DNA of 64,000 nucleotides, taken from Flammeovirgaceae bacterium UBA6059. Its GTDB lineage: Bacteria > Bacteroidota > Bacteroidia > Cytophagales > Cyclobacteriaceae. Under the pieces are notes generated by a model that worked only from the letters and a program-made list of their open reading frames with translations, did not search any database and was not told the origin of the DNA. The stretch spans positions 62,554 through 126,553 of the forward strand of contig DIYH01000034.1 in NCBI GenBank assembly GCA_002435755.1, read 5' to 3'. Positions 35,588 through 44,703 of the stretch are shown one piece after another. Made by a program: the position numbers and the translations under genes. Every line of letters starts with the position of its first letter. Within the stretch, counting starts at the first letter, position 1.

Positions 35588-36328
35588 TCATAGCTCCAAA
35601 AGGGGTTCGGCAGTCAATTGTGCAGTCTTGTCTCTCAGGAGAGTCATCAGCTCGTTTACAGAAATGGAGACTAACAGCCAACCAAAATGCATATCCCAAG
35701 CATAATGAATGAAGGCTATACCTAATCCGAGGATAAGTGCTGTCTCAAGAAAGTTGATGAAGAATTCTCCAATTGTGAGCCATTTGGCAAAGCATCGGTC
35801 AAGCAGCTTATAAAAGTGGCTGGTTCCGCGCTTTGTGAGTTGATTGGTGCCAAAACCTGACCAATTTTTGAGCGTGTGAAACAGTGAGCTACCAAAGAAC
35901 AAAGCATTAAAGCATAGAACGGGTAAAGAGATGATATTATCTATGGCAACATCATAGAATACCTCGTACCATTTCATTCCTTGCCAATGAGGTGGCTCTG
36001 GCATGGAAAATGACGACAGAGCATCCCACACAGTCCAGACATAATGACTGTTGTAAGCGATCATCATAGTGCTACAGGCCAAAGTCAAGAACAGACCACA
36101 GACCAATACGCCGTGATTGCCGTTTTTTGTGGCTGTCAGCATGTAGGCTTGCATCGCTGAATTCACTCTGACAAGGCGAAGCATTATCCACAGTAGAGCT
36201 TTGCCAAATTCTGTGATCAGCATCTTGTAGATCGGTGAATTGCAAGCGCCCTCAATCAGAGCGGGTTCACCCAATTTCAGGGCTTTTCTGATCCGTACAG
36301 ACCGATTGGAACTTGTCTTTTTCATCAC
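35588..36328 (-). CDS. Hypothetical multi-span membrane protein of the mobile element
   Basis: 246 residues with about four membrane helices: around 70-90 (GVLVCGLFLTLACSTMMIAY), 130-150 (IISLPVLCFNALFFGSSLF), 195-215 (FFINFLETALILGLGIAF) and a weaker one after. The N-terminus is basic and cytosolic. Family not recognised. It lies directly upstream of the relaxase frame with an ATGA overlap at 35588-35591 and might supply the membrane part missing from the coupling ATPase. That is inference from position only. Confidence 0.65.
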   Translation of the reverse strand: MMKKTSSNRSVRIRKALKLGEPALIEGACNSPIYKMLITEFGKALLWIMLRLVRVNSAMQAYMLTATKNGNHGVLVCGLFLTLACSTMMIAYNSHYVWTVWDALSSFSMPEPPHWQGMKWYEVFYDVAIDNIISLPVLCFNALFFGSSLFHTLKNWSGFGTNQLTKRGTSHFYKLLDRCFAKWLTIGEFFINFLETALILGLGIAFIHYAWDMHFGWLLVSISVNELMTLLRDKTAQLTAEPLLEL

Positions 36329-36362
36329 TATTGATTGATTCTTAATGACCGCATAGCCAATG

Positions 36363-36393
36363 GATCAAAGCGGCTCAAAGAGCCGCCTTGATC
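36363..36393. repeat. Strong hairpin at gene end
   Basis: Stem gatcaa / ttgatc (36363-36368, 36388-36393) continued, after one mismatch, by gcggctc / gagccgc (36370-36376, 36380-36386) around a three-base loop. It covers the stop codon of the upstream minus-strand ORF and precedes the start at 36328. No T-run follows, so it is not a simple terminator. Confidence 0.6.
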
Positions 36394-37091
36394 ACAACCT
36401 CTTTTGCTCCAAAGTGCAGCAAGGCTTTTTTCCACCATCTGGCAGACCACACAGCGAGCTCGATATCGCCTTGGGTTACAACGAGTATAAATTCGGCTCC
36501 TGAAAAGTTGGGCAGCTTTCCATTATCCGCCTCAAAGGCATCAATGATCTTCTCAAAATCATCCATTAATGCTGGTGGCTTATTCGCGTAGTTCAAAAAT
36601 TCTGCGACATATCCAGATTCGACAAAATCACTTTCTAGGATAATCAGAGTACGTTCACTTCCACTGGCTAACTGACTTTCAAGGGCGCATAGGCTACGAA
36701 AAATCTCAGTGCGCTGATCATCTGTTGGCTGCGCCAATTCTTCGAAGTCAGCTAAGCCCTTGGTAAGGAAACTAGAAAGGTCACGCCGACGATCAAGCAC
36801 CGAACCTTCGGCCTGGGGCAACGTGGCTACATTAACTCTCACAATGGATGGCTCCCCAATGACACTGGTCTAGAGATTAACCCCAGCCTTGGAGTTCGGT
36901 AAATCCAGGAGATGAATAACCTTCTTGAAGGTTACTTTGGGCTGGAAAGCTTCAATACCTGCACTGACCGAAATATCCTTCAAATAGGCAGCATTGATTT
37001 GTTGGGCATAGCTCGCAAGACACACAAGGCTTGCGAAAATGGTAGTGCCAACCTTGTTGGCCACCACCACGAATAGATGTTGAATTTTCAT
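36375..37091 (-). pseudogene. Secreted/periplasmic hypothetical protein split by an in-frame amber codon
   Basis: A 73-residue ORF (36870-37091) with a signal peptide (FASLVCLASYAQ) ends in KAGVNL and TAG (36872-36870). The same frame stays open right after it (TSVIGEPSIVRVNVATLPQAEGS...) for about 164 more residues to 36375. The junction reads as one continuous domain, so the simplest view is one gene of about 238 codons broken by a nonsense mutation, or a sequencing error. The downstream part could restart at GTG 36842, which has a GGGGAG about nine bases before it, giving a cytosolic 155-residue protein. The start overlaps the upstream gene by four bases. Family not recognised. Confidence 0.55.
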
Positions 37092-37873
37092 TTGAATAGA
37101 TTTTTAAAGAATGATGGTTTTTTGTTATTGTAGACTGCTTCAATGATCGTTACTTGCAGACGATGCATAAGAACAATGAGGTGCAATTGATATTGCAGCT
37201 GTGACTTTAACTCCTGCTCTTTTCGCTCATATGCTGCTGTATCTTTCTCAAGCTTCTCAATTCTGGCATTCACACGCTCTTTGGCAATGTTTTCAGGATT
37301 AGCCAAGGCACGTTTATAGATACCCTCCAGAACCACGACCTTCGACTGGAACCATCTGAGGAGTCCAGACATTTGTAAGGACTTTTTAGTAGGCTTCATT
37401 TCTTCAGAACTTCTTGCTACTAGATATTCGATGAAGGTCGCACAGGAAAAAAGCACAATGGTTAACCCGACGGCAATCCAGTGACGGTAGGATGCTGCGG
37501 AGCTTTCCTCTTGCTTGATTTCACCATCATTTAGAAAATCGGCAAATGGGTCATTATCCATTAATTCCATAGCTGCGTGTTGACCGAATAAGGCACATAC
37601 ATTCAATGCCAAAAAGATGCTGACAGCAATTCCGAAATCTTGCTTAAGATCTCTAGCTAGCAATCTCCCCGACACAACCGCCAGAATGAGATAGATAACG
37701 GCCATACCTCTTGAAAGCCAAGTGGCAAGATCGTCTGGCATTTCAAAAACGTAGAGGTACAATGCTTCGGTGATTGAAGAATCAACACCGAAGAATGTAA
37801 GCCCGATTACCAGCAAGGCACTCCAATGCACCACCGGCTTTTTCACAATCGAAAAGAGTCTCTTTTGATCCAT
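37088..37873 (-). CDS. Hypothetical membrane protein with coiled coil
   Basis: 261 residues: three to four membrane helices in the first half (about 18-38, 55-75, 80-98, and YRHWIAVGLTIVLFSCATFIEYL at about 130-150) and a long charged coiled coil at the end (ERVNARIEKLEKDTAAYERKEQELKSQ in parts). No family recognised. It lies in the row of small membrane genes upstream of the relaxase, coupled to the split gene by four bases and two bases after the preceding gene. Confidence 0.65.
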   Translation of the reverse strand: MDQKRLFSIVKKPVVHWSALLVIGLTFFGVDSSITEALYLYVFEMPDDLATWLSRGMAVIYLILAVVSGRLLARDLKQDFGIAVSIFLALNVCALFGQHAAMELMDNDPFADFLNDGEIKQEESSAASYRHWIAVGLTIVLFSCATFIEYLVARSSEEMKPTKKSLQMSGLLRWFQSKVVVLEGIYKRALANPENIAKERVNARIEKLEKDTAAYERKEQELKSQLQYQLHLIVLMHRLQVTIIEAVYNNKKPSFFKNLFK

Positions 37874-37875
37874 AA

Positions 37876-38250
37876 CTATTTCGTTTTGGTTCTCGTATAT
37901 TTTTTAGCTTCTGTTAAGCGTGATTTCAGATCGTTGAGCTTAGCTAGCAGCTTGTCGATCTTAACAAAAAATCTGTCTGGCAGAGTGATCTTTTCACAAG
38001 CGACGTAGTGATCATAGCGCTCATTGATATCATCGATTTCCGCTTTAGCCTGCTTGAGCTTAAAAGCGTAATCCTCCAACTGCTCATAATAATGAGCGTT
38101 CGTTGCAAGCTTCAATTGATTACTCTCGAATTCCTTAAGCTTCAAAGGAACTGAGATCAGGAACCGGGCCTTCTTAAGTTTCTGCGCCTCTTTTATGTGC
38201 GCCCAAACAAAGGCCTTCTGGTCATTTTGGAATTGCTCTAAGTGTGACAT
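37876..38250 (-). CDS. Hypothetical coiled-coil protein
   Basis: About 124 residues from ATG 38250 (MSHLEQFQ), almost entirely helical with heptad-like charge pattern (LEDYAFKLKQAKAEIDDINERYD) and a basic C-terminus (KKYTRTKTK). No family recognised. First gene of the relaxase-proximal row; an in-frame start at 38286 is possible. The 106-base gap to 38357 holds divergent promoters for this row and the plus-strand cargo. Confidence 0.6.
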   Translation of the reverse strand: MSHLEQFQNDQKAFVWAHIKEAQKLKKARFLISVPLKLKEFESNQLKLATNAHYYEQLEDYAFKLKQAKAEIDDINERYDHYVACEKITLPDRFFVKIDKLLAKLNDLKSRLTEAKKYTRTKTK

Positions 38251-38356
38251 ACCAATTATTTTTTCTGTGTAATTTTCTATTCCCAATGTTACGAGAAGGG
38301 TTCAGGAGCACAGGTGAAATGAGATGACAATGTATTAACAATGTAATTGCACCGAA

Positions 38357-39271
38357 ATGAAATTGAATAGCAGAAAGCTCAACAAGGAGGATCAGAAGAT
38401 ATGCGAAGCCCTTTTTGATAAGGCCACTGTGAAGTATGGAATTACCGACCGAAAGTTTGTGGAGTTATCGGATTTTGAGATCAAACGCCTTCAGCTTGCA
38501 CTTTCTATGTGGATAAATGACTACCAGAAGGAAAATGGTAAACAGCAGGACAAATATTTCTCAAATGTTGATGACAGTAGGACCTTTAATAATTATCAGG
38601 AACGGCTGCTGAAAAATGCCAATGAAATCGGCTGCTCTGAATCAGTGCTAAACTCACTTACCCTGTACGCCACCGATGGAGAATACCTTGAATGGCCGCT
38701 TTACAGGTCTCATGTGAAAGAGCAAAAGGATAGAGAGGAGAAAGAAATTGAGGTTAAGGATTCTAAGCAGGAAATTGTTGAAGAACATAGGGCTTTCGCT
38801 GAACACGAGAGTAGTTCTGATGAAGATGACAACCCTGAAAGCAGCGCCCCATCAAAGGACGGCAAGAAAGAAGAAACTTATTTAAAGAGACTGCAAGAAT
38901 TAATTCGGGAATTTCAAACGTCTACAATTGGTATAATAATCGCTTTTTTACTGACGATCTTAGGGATATTCAATGAGCAATTCGGAATCTCGATTTCCGG
39001 TGTTTTGGAGGAGAGAGAATATCTGGAGGAGAGAAAGCAAAGAGTAATTACAGGAAACATCGTGAACCAAAAAAACGACCCGATATCCTCTGCTCAAGTC
39101 AGTTGGGATGGTGGTTTTGTAGTGTCAGATTCAACTGGATATTTCGAAGTTCCTTTAGGTCTAATTACAAAGGAAGATACCCTGCGACTCGTTATCAATT
39201 TAGCAGGCTATCAGATAGATGAATTTCTCTATCGAGAAGGGAATAACGATGTGATTCTAATAGCTCAATGA
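38357..39271 (+). CDS. Cargo: single-span protein with carboxypeptidase-like external domain
   Basis: 304 residues, no family recognised as a whole. The N-terminal about 130 residues form a helical cytosolic domain, then a very acidic low-complexity linker (about 130-175). One membrane helix is at about 193-212 (TIGIIIAFLLTILGIF). The last about 85 residues (VITGNIVNQKNDPISSAQVSWDGG ... DSTGYFEVPLG ... VINLAGY) form a carboxypeptidase-regulatory-like beta-sandwich, predicted outside. It is AT-richer than the flanks. The next gene lies 117 bases downstream on the same strand. The layout suggests a transmembrane sensor or anchor. Confidence 0.65.
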   Translation: MKLNSRKLNKEDQKICEALFDKATVKYGITDRKFVELSDFEIKRLQLALSMWINDYQKENGKQQDKYFSNVDDSRTFNNYQERLLKNANEIGCSESVLNSLTLYATDGEYLEWPLYRSHVKEQKDREEKEIEVKDSKQEIVEEHRAFAEHESSSDEDDNPESSAPSKDGKKEETYLKRLQELIREFQTSTIGIIIAFLLTILGIFNEQFGISISGVLEEREYLEERKQRVITGNIVNQKNDPISSAQVSWDGGFVVSDSTGYFEVPLGLITKEDTLRLVINLAGYQIDEFLYREGNNDVILIAQ

Positions 39272-39388
39272 CCAAATGTTATAGTTTGAAGAACTGACGC
39301 AGAATCCCATAATTAATTAAAACTTCCGAACCATTAACTATTTAATAACTCTCTACAGTTACAATAATGTGTAGCTAAGGAGTCCTTA

Positions 39389-40414
39389 ATGGGTAGTGAC
39401 CAAAAAGATACTGTAAGTAAACTCGACTCATTGTCACTTAACGGCAAGTTTAATTCTGCCTCTGGTGTCGACCGAGATACAGTTTACAGCAATATTGAAT
39501 ATGAAGACGTGTTGAAAGCCATTTTTTCACAGGAAAAGCTAAGGATCTTACACTTAGCGGACGGACATCATTATGATTTTGGAGTGCAATACCTTGTACG
39601 AGGTCCAGAATTGATTGAATTAATGGAACAAAACGGCTTTGATAAGTTTCTTATCGAGCAACACCCTAAAGATCTTGAATATAGCTACACAGTTATCGAC
39701 AAATATGAATACCAAAATGAACTAATTGAAGATGAGGTAGAGTTCTTTCGCTCAGCCTATTGGTATGCAGATGACGAACAGAGAGAAGCAATACTGTCTG
39801 AATTTTATAGCACTCTGCCCCTAAGAGAAGGTATTGAATCTAGGGAAGAAAATATAAATAAGTTCATGGTTGAACTTGTGAATGAATTGCAGCTCATTAA
39901 AACGCGTGAATCTAATATTGCTGTAATAGGTATTGATCATGAAACAAATCAGCAGAAAAGTGCTATCGAAGAAAAACCTAATGCTGAGCAATATGACAGA
40001 TGGCTTGCAAGATTTGCCTATGATAATGTGATTGCCGCCAAACTCGACTCTATCATTGATAAGACCACATCGAAAGTAGCAATTGCATATGGTGCAAGTC
40101 ACCAGTTCGACCCAAAATCCAATGAGCATGAGCCGCATGCAATCCAAAGGATTGAAGTTTTCCCAGATAAGGCATCCCACACTAATCGGCAAACGCGAAT
40201 TGCGCGATTATTAGAATCAGAAATGGCGCCAATAAACTGGAATGATACCAATGATAAGACCTGCATAGGACAGTATTTCGAGAAAGAGAAGGTATTTATA
40301 CTCAATAAAGACGCTCCGATTGAATTACGAGATAAATTAGATCGAATTGTTGATAGTCTTTCAAAACTAAATATTGAGTCCACGTTAGATACACTTGGTC
40401 ACAACCCGAAATAG
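39389..40414 (+). CDS. Cargo: Tiki/ChaN-like (TraB/EreA-type fold) putative hydrolase
   Basis: 341 residues, no signal peptide. Motifs match the Tiki/ChaN/EreA group loosely: LHLADGHHYDFGVQYL with paired histidines, an acid in KFLIEQHP about 30 residues on, and VAIAYGASHQFDP near residue 235 like the family's late G-x-x-H box. Such folds are metal-dependent hydrolases or haem/metal-binding proteins. The first 35 residues look disordered. It sits in the cargo between two proteins that share a carboxypeptidase-like domain. Fold assignment is tentative and needs structure comparison; activity is unknown. Confidence 0.55.
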   Translation: MGSDQKDTVSKLDSLSLNGKFNSASGVDRDTVYSNIEYEDVLKAIFSQEKLRILHLADGHHYDFGVQYLVRGPELIELMEQNGFDKFLIEQHPKDLEYSYTVIDKYEYQNELIEDEVEFFRSAYWYADDEQREAILSEFYSTLPLREGIESREENINKFMVELVNELQLIKTRESNIAVIGIDHETNQQKSAIEEKPNAEQYDRWLARFAYDNVIAAKLDSIIDKTTSKVAIAYGASHQFDPKSNEHEPHAIQRIEVFPDKASHTNRQTRIARLLESEMAPINWNDTNDKTCIGQYFEKEKVFILNKDAPIELRDKLDRIVDSLSKLNIESTLDTLGHNPK

Positions 40415-40523
40415 ACCTTACTTGTACTCTTTTACAAATTTTGAAGGCATATTTCTTTATCTCCTTTATAAAACAGAAAAGAAGAAATGTACCTCACAAG
40501 AAAATTTATTTTGTGGTATTAAA

Positions 40524-42932
40524 TCATCTATAACGAGCGGTACCACGCGATTTTGAAAACATAGAAAACATATTTCTAAATACAGTCTTAAAGGTTTTCC
40601 TACGTACTTTTCTTTTTTTACTATAAAAAAAGAGTCTCTCATTCGAGGCGAGTCGTTCTGCAAGGTCTCCGTGACCTAAATCATTTGCGTTAAGAATCAT
40701 CTCTGTTCTACTTTGCTTTCTGATCTTTACCGACTTGATGCGGTACCTATATCTTTGAAGATCTTGTATTGATTGTAGTCTTGGGTATCGGGGATGATTT
40801 TGTAGGTATTCGAGATTCCCGAGTGCATGCGTGTACGCTGCTATTGCATAGCGTTTAGAATGGCGACTTTGAATTACTTCATGCATTTCTTCTCTGGCCC
40901 ATAACCTTGAGTTATGTATCCATTCGAACTCTCCATGCCAGGTCGTATTGGAATCATTTGTAGATATCTCATTTAAGTGATATAAAAGGAATTGGCATGT
41001 CTCATCGGTTCTTAAGATTTTCTTATTCGTATTGCCTCTATAGAGCTCAAAATAGTAAATATCTGAGTACTTAGTATAACTAAAGTTTGGTAGACTCTCG
41101 ATGTAGTCGGTAACCCTATCTAGGTGATATGAGTAATCATCGATTATGGTTCCGGATCGAAGTAATTGACGCCCAGCTATATGAAGCTGCAGCTTCCAAT
41201 AACTATAATCAAAATTGCTAAATGCTGGGTATCGGCTATTTATTTTTTCAATGACATGGTCCGCTTCAAGCAAAATTTTTCGGCGTTTTTTATTTCTCCA
41301 GAAATCTCCATCAAGTCTAGCCAGTGCTAGCGAACAATGAATGAATTTATCAATCATCCAAGGGCGATCAAAAACCAATACCTTGAGAAGACTGACGTCT
41401 GACTCTAAAATGGAGAACCCTTCTTGATCAGAGTAAGGTGAATCTCGCTCAGTAGCTAAGATACGGTGCAAATCGTAAAGGACAACATCCCTGTGAGGAT
41501 CAAGCTGGAACTCATCCAGTATCGCCTTTACCTGCTGAATATCTTCGAAGTGTTCTTCCCTACTCTGACGTGAAAACGAAAATCTTCTATATTCGAAAGC
41601 GTCCGAGAGACTAATTTCATTTGCTATACAAGAGAGATATTCTGAAATATACGATTGCGGATCAAGAACCCTCAATTCTCGATAGAGGCGTTTCGCTTCT
41701 GAATATTTCGCCTTAGCATTACTTATATGAGATAGGTTATGGTAAGCCATGCCTATGATCAGTGTTGTATGAGCTATACTCTCTCTTGCTTTTAGTCCGA
41801 TTCCTGCTTGTTTAATTCGTAACTGCAAAATATCATTTGAAAACCTCAGGTTTTTATCGGCTGCACCAAACAGTCCTATTTCAACATGGACACGAGCTAG
41901 ATATGCATGGGCCTTAGCTGATTCCAGTAAATATTTGTTTGCCCTGGTAAGATTCAACTTTTCGAATTCACTTGAAGCCCTCTCTAGGTGGGATTTCGCC
42001 TTATCGAAACTTCCCATTTCTACATATGCATATCCATAGAGAGCATCAACCTTTGCAGCATTTAAGCTATTGTCTAAGAACATGTCATCATTATCAAGTA
42101 CCTTCAGTTGCTTGATTACTTTATCGTACAGTTTTTTCTCAAACAAAAATGAAAGCAGAGAAAGTCGTCTTTCAAAATCCACTTCAGTTAATGAAAAAAG
42201 TAGCTTGAGAATACGATCAGCATCTAAGTATCTGTTTGTAAGTACGTAGGATCTTGCCAACAAACTGTTTGCCACGATTAGGTTCTCAGCTGCTTGATAT
42301 TCATTTTTCTCAAGGTTACTAATAGATGTTGCCAATTCAATTTCTACTTTCTCATCTTCGAGTAATGTGATAACCGCATGATAATTGTTGTTGTCAAAGT
42401 TGGACTGTGCAATTCCTATAATCTTATTTCTTTTGATCATATTCTCCATTGAGACACGATCACTACTCATCTTACCGAAAAATCGACGGGCAATTTCACT
42501 ATTATCCCTTATCTGACCTGCTTCTATTTTTACTTCCTGTATTTCATCGAGAACCTGATCAAATTTGTCTTTCCCATCTCTTTTTTTAATTACTATCCAA
42601 TCAATGATGTTGTCTGTCTTAAATGAGAATGTTTGCACAGCAACAGTATTTCCTTCGTATCGAGCAAGTTTCAAAGTATCAGGCAACTCGAAAGACAAAT
42701 CCACATTACCAGACTGTAAAGAATTGAATTGGAAAACCCCATGATGATCGGTACTTGTCCTGCTACCAGAGGTTTTAATAATAATTCCTTTGAGAGGCCT
42801 TCGGCTAATATTATCATCCTGAAATGAGAGTTTTCCCGAATAGTAGTACTTTGGTTGAGCAATTAAAACATTTAGAGATGTGATGGAAAAAATCACAAAC
42901 AAACAGGTGAAAAGTGAACCCTTAGCTTTCAA
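40524..42932 (-). CDS. Cargo: secreted or anchored TPR protein with carboxypeptidase-like domain
   Basis: About 802 residues. After a hydrophobic segment ending VLIAQ (signal peptide or anchor) comes a carboxypeptidase-regulatory-like domain (YYYSGKLSFQD ... PLKGIIIKTSGSRTSTDHHGVFQF), then a long helical-repeat region of TPR type (for example the ARSYVLTNRYLDADRILKLL and YGYAYVEMGSFDKAKSHLER blocks), and a basic tail. No ATG is in frame near the start: TTG codons at 43019 and 42932 are the options, and 42932 gives a normal signal peptide. It is convergent with the ChaN-like gene. AT-rich; function unknown. Confidence 0.65.
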   Translation of the reverse strand: MKAKGSLFTCLFVIFSITSLNVLIAQPKYYYSGKLSFQDDNISRRPLKGIIIKTSGSRTSTDHHGVFQFNSLQSGNVDLSFELPDTLKLARYEGNTVAVQTFSFKTDNIIDWIVIKKRDGKDKFDQVLDEIQEVKIEAGQIRDNSEIARRFFGKMSSDRVSMENMIKRNKIIGIAQSNFDNNNYHAVITLLEDEKVEIELATSISNLEKNEYQAAENLIVANSLLARSYVLTNRYLDADRILKLLFSLTEVDFERRLSLLSFLFEKKLYDKVIKQLKVLDNDDMFLDNSLNAAKVDALYGYAYVEMGSFDKAKSHLERASSEFEKLNLTRANKYLLESAKAHAYLARVHVEIGLFGAADKNLRFSNDILQLRIKQAGIGLKARESIAHTTLIIGMAYHNLSHISNAKAKYSEAKRLYRELRVLDPQSYISEYLSCIANEISLSDAFEYRRFSFSRQSREEHFEDIQQVKAILDEFQLDPHRDVVLYDLHRILATERDSPYSDQEGFSILESDVSLLKVLVFDRPWMIDKFIHCSLALARLDGDFWRNKKRRKILLEADHVIEKINSRYPAFSNFDYSYWKLQLHIAGRQLLRSGTIIDDYSYHLDRVTDYIESLPNFSYTKYSDIYYFELYRGNTNKKILRTDETCQFLLYHLNEISTNDSNTTWHGEFEWIHNSRLWAREEMHEVIQSRHSKRYAIAAYTHALGNLEYLQNHPRYPRLQSIQDLQRYRYRIKSVKIRKQSRTEMILNANDLGHGDLAERLASNERLFFYSKKRKVRRKTFKTVFRNMFSMFSKSRGTARYR

Positions 42933-43019
42933 TTTTTCTATTAGATTTCGTCCAAAAGTAAATATTATCTCTTGTAGACTTATGCAGTCTGAGTCAGAAA
43001 TAAAGACCTCATCCGCCAA

Positions 43020-43249
43020 CTAGCGACATTTCTAAAGGTCACAAAAATTCCTTCAATTACAACAAGGCGATGTAGAAATAGGCAAAAAGTTCGGCAGTCA
43101 AAAGTGAAATGGATAGAGAAAAATAAATGACTTTGTCGGCATGTTAAGGTGGCTTAATCTATCCCTGAGCCATTACTAGCTGCAAGCAATTTCCAGTGTG
43201 CATTGAAAAGAATTCGGTGCGCCCTTCTGCACATCCTATAGGAGCAGGT
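43020..43249. other. Intergenic stretch beside the second integrase
   Basis: No gene. It holds a 10-bp palindrome tcctatagga (43234-43243) eight bases past the end of the integrase stop codon, a place where attachment cores of this integrase class are often found. No second copy was located. Confidence 0.3.
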
Positions 43250-44518
43250 TCAAACTTTGTAGGCGATTTGTTTTAGAATTTGGAATTTAGTTTCGATTCG
43301 GTGACCCCTCCCATATTTTGGCCCACTTTTCTTATGCCCCATTAGGTCATCAATTATTTCTTCGGGTGCCAGGGAATCTCTAAGTCTATCTTTAAATGTA
43401 TGCCTTAATGAATAAATAGTGTGTTGCGGTGTAGGTCTAAGCCTTTCTTTACTTAAAAATTTATTAATGCTCGTGGAAAAGGAATCAGGATTCCCAATAT
43501 TCTTAAATCCCATTGGAAATTCTTTAAAGGCAATCAGTGAACTACCTACCAATGGAATTTGACGTTCAGAGGTCTTTGTCTTCAATGAATATCCCTCCCT
43601 AGCGCGTATCCAAATGAATGGAATTTCTTCATCCAAACGTATATCCTCTGGGGCCAAACCAAATATTTCTGATACTCTTGCGCCTGTATCAGCGATGGCC
43701 CAAATGACCATACGATCTTCTACACCCAGATCATGTAATCGCAGTAATAACTCATTTTGCACATAAGAAGCCTCAAATGGCGGTCTGGATCGCTTTTCAT
43801 CTCTGAAATTTGTCTTTACGAAAAGTGCTTCAGTATCTACGTCAATCTCATTGTTTAGAGAAACTGTGTGAATCATATCCTTCACAAAGTGGATTTGCTT
43901 ATTCGCAGTGTTTGCGCTTCTGCCATTTCGTAACCTCTCTGCCCACCATCCTCTAAAAGAGAGAATATCATTTCTACTTACTTGATTTATGCATTTGTCA
44001 CCAATGACCTCAATAAAGTTGGTCATCGCTGCTTTTCTTGGGTTCTTCCATTTTCGAACTTGATGCTCACTCTTGTTTTTAAGCCTCTCAGGTACCAAGT
44101 CCCAGAAAAGATCAGAACAGTCAGATAATCTAAGAGTGCTATCCCCCGCGCCCCCTAAAAGGGCTTCAGCTTTTCCTTTTTCATCTAAGTCTATGGAAAG
44201 TCGCTCTACGATCTCTTCTAAAGAAGATGCTGCAACTTGATCCGTAGTTTTGTAAGCAAAACCATACGCTTGAGCAAGCTTAACTGCGGCTTGATACCTG
44301 GCATTAAAGCTTGTTTGGTTACCTGATTGGATCAAACTTATCCAAAATGCCTCCATTTGTTGATCATAAATCGCTGCTCTGAGTGTAGCTACCTTATAAT
44401 CATCGGTCTTCAGAGAAATCTTTACCTCTTTTCTATTATCCAGGTGTTGGACTTGAGTAGGAACCCTTCTCCGATAAACATATTTATTCCCTCTTTTGTA
44501 AACATGATTACTCGACAT
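43250..44518 (-). CDS. Second tyrosine recombinase/integrase
   Basis: Integrase of 422 residues of a type common in Proteobacteria, beginning MSSNHVYKRGNKYVYRRRVP (a DUF6538-like N-terminal block). Catalytic residues visible: Arg281 (DTGARVSE), the lysine-bearing beta hairpin SLKTKTSERQIPL, Arg372 and His373 in YSLRHTF, His395 (LMGHKKSG) and Tyr402 (KYGRG). It differs strongly from the integrase at 28342, so a second, nested element is likely. A small partner gene (44704-44955) and iteron clusters lie just upstream. Confidence 0.88.
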   Translation of the reverse strand: MSSNHVYKRGNKYVYRRRVPTQVQHLDNRKEVKISLKTDDYKVATLRAAIYDQQMEAFWISLIQSGNQTSFNARYQAAVKLAQAYGFAYKTTDQVAASSLEEIVERLSIDLDEKGKAEALLGGAGDSTLRLSDCSDLFWDLVPERLKNKSEHQVRKWKNPRKAAMTNFIEVIGDKCINQVSRNDILSFRGWWAERLRNGRSANTANKQIHFVKDMIHTVSLNNEIDVDTEALFVKTNFRDEKRSRPPFEASYVQNELLLRLHDLGVEDRMVIWAIADTGARVSEIFGLAPEDIRLDEEIPFIWIRAREGYSLKTKTSERQIPLVGSSLIAFKEFPMGFKNIGNPDSFSTSINKFLSKERLRPTPQHTIYSLRHTFKDRLRDSLAPEEIIDDLMGHKKSGPKYGRGHRIETKFQILKQIAYKV

Positions 44519-44530
44519 TCAATCCTCAAC

Positions 44531-44562
44531 TGTGTACCAAATTGTGCCTCTATTTGTGTACC
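44531..44562. repeat. Iteron cluster 1 (three 8-bp units, 12-bp period)
   Basis: Units tgtgtacc (44531), tgtgcctc (44543) and tgtgtacc (44555) recur every 12 bases, ending 13 bases upstream of the integrase start on the minus strand. The 32-bp block is nearly the same as cluster 2. Confidence 0.6.
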
Positions 44563-44703
44563 ACATCTCTTGGATCAAAGTCAATCCATCGAATAATGAA
44601 ATTGATAGAACTCTTTTAAATCAATCACTTGGGGAGGAAATTAGGGGTCACTTGAAATAACTTGGTGGTGCAGGGGGTAAGCATCGATTGCATTTCCTGA
44701 AAT

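Noticed and set aside
43244..43255. tRNA T-loop-like string gcaggttcaaac next to the second integrase
   Set aside because: The flanking bases do not pair as a T arm and no cloverleaf can be built, so a tRNA or tRNA-fragment attachment site is not supported.
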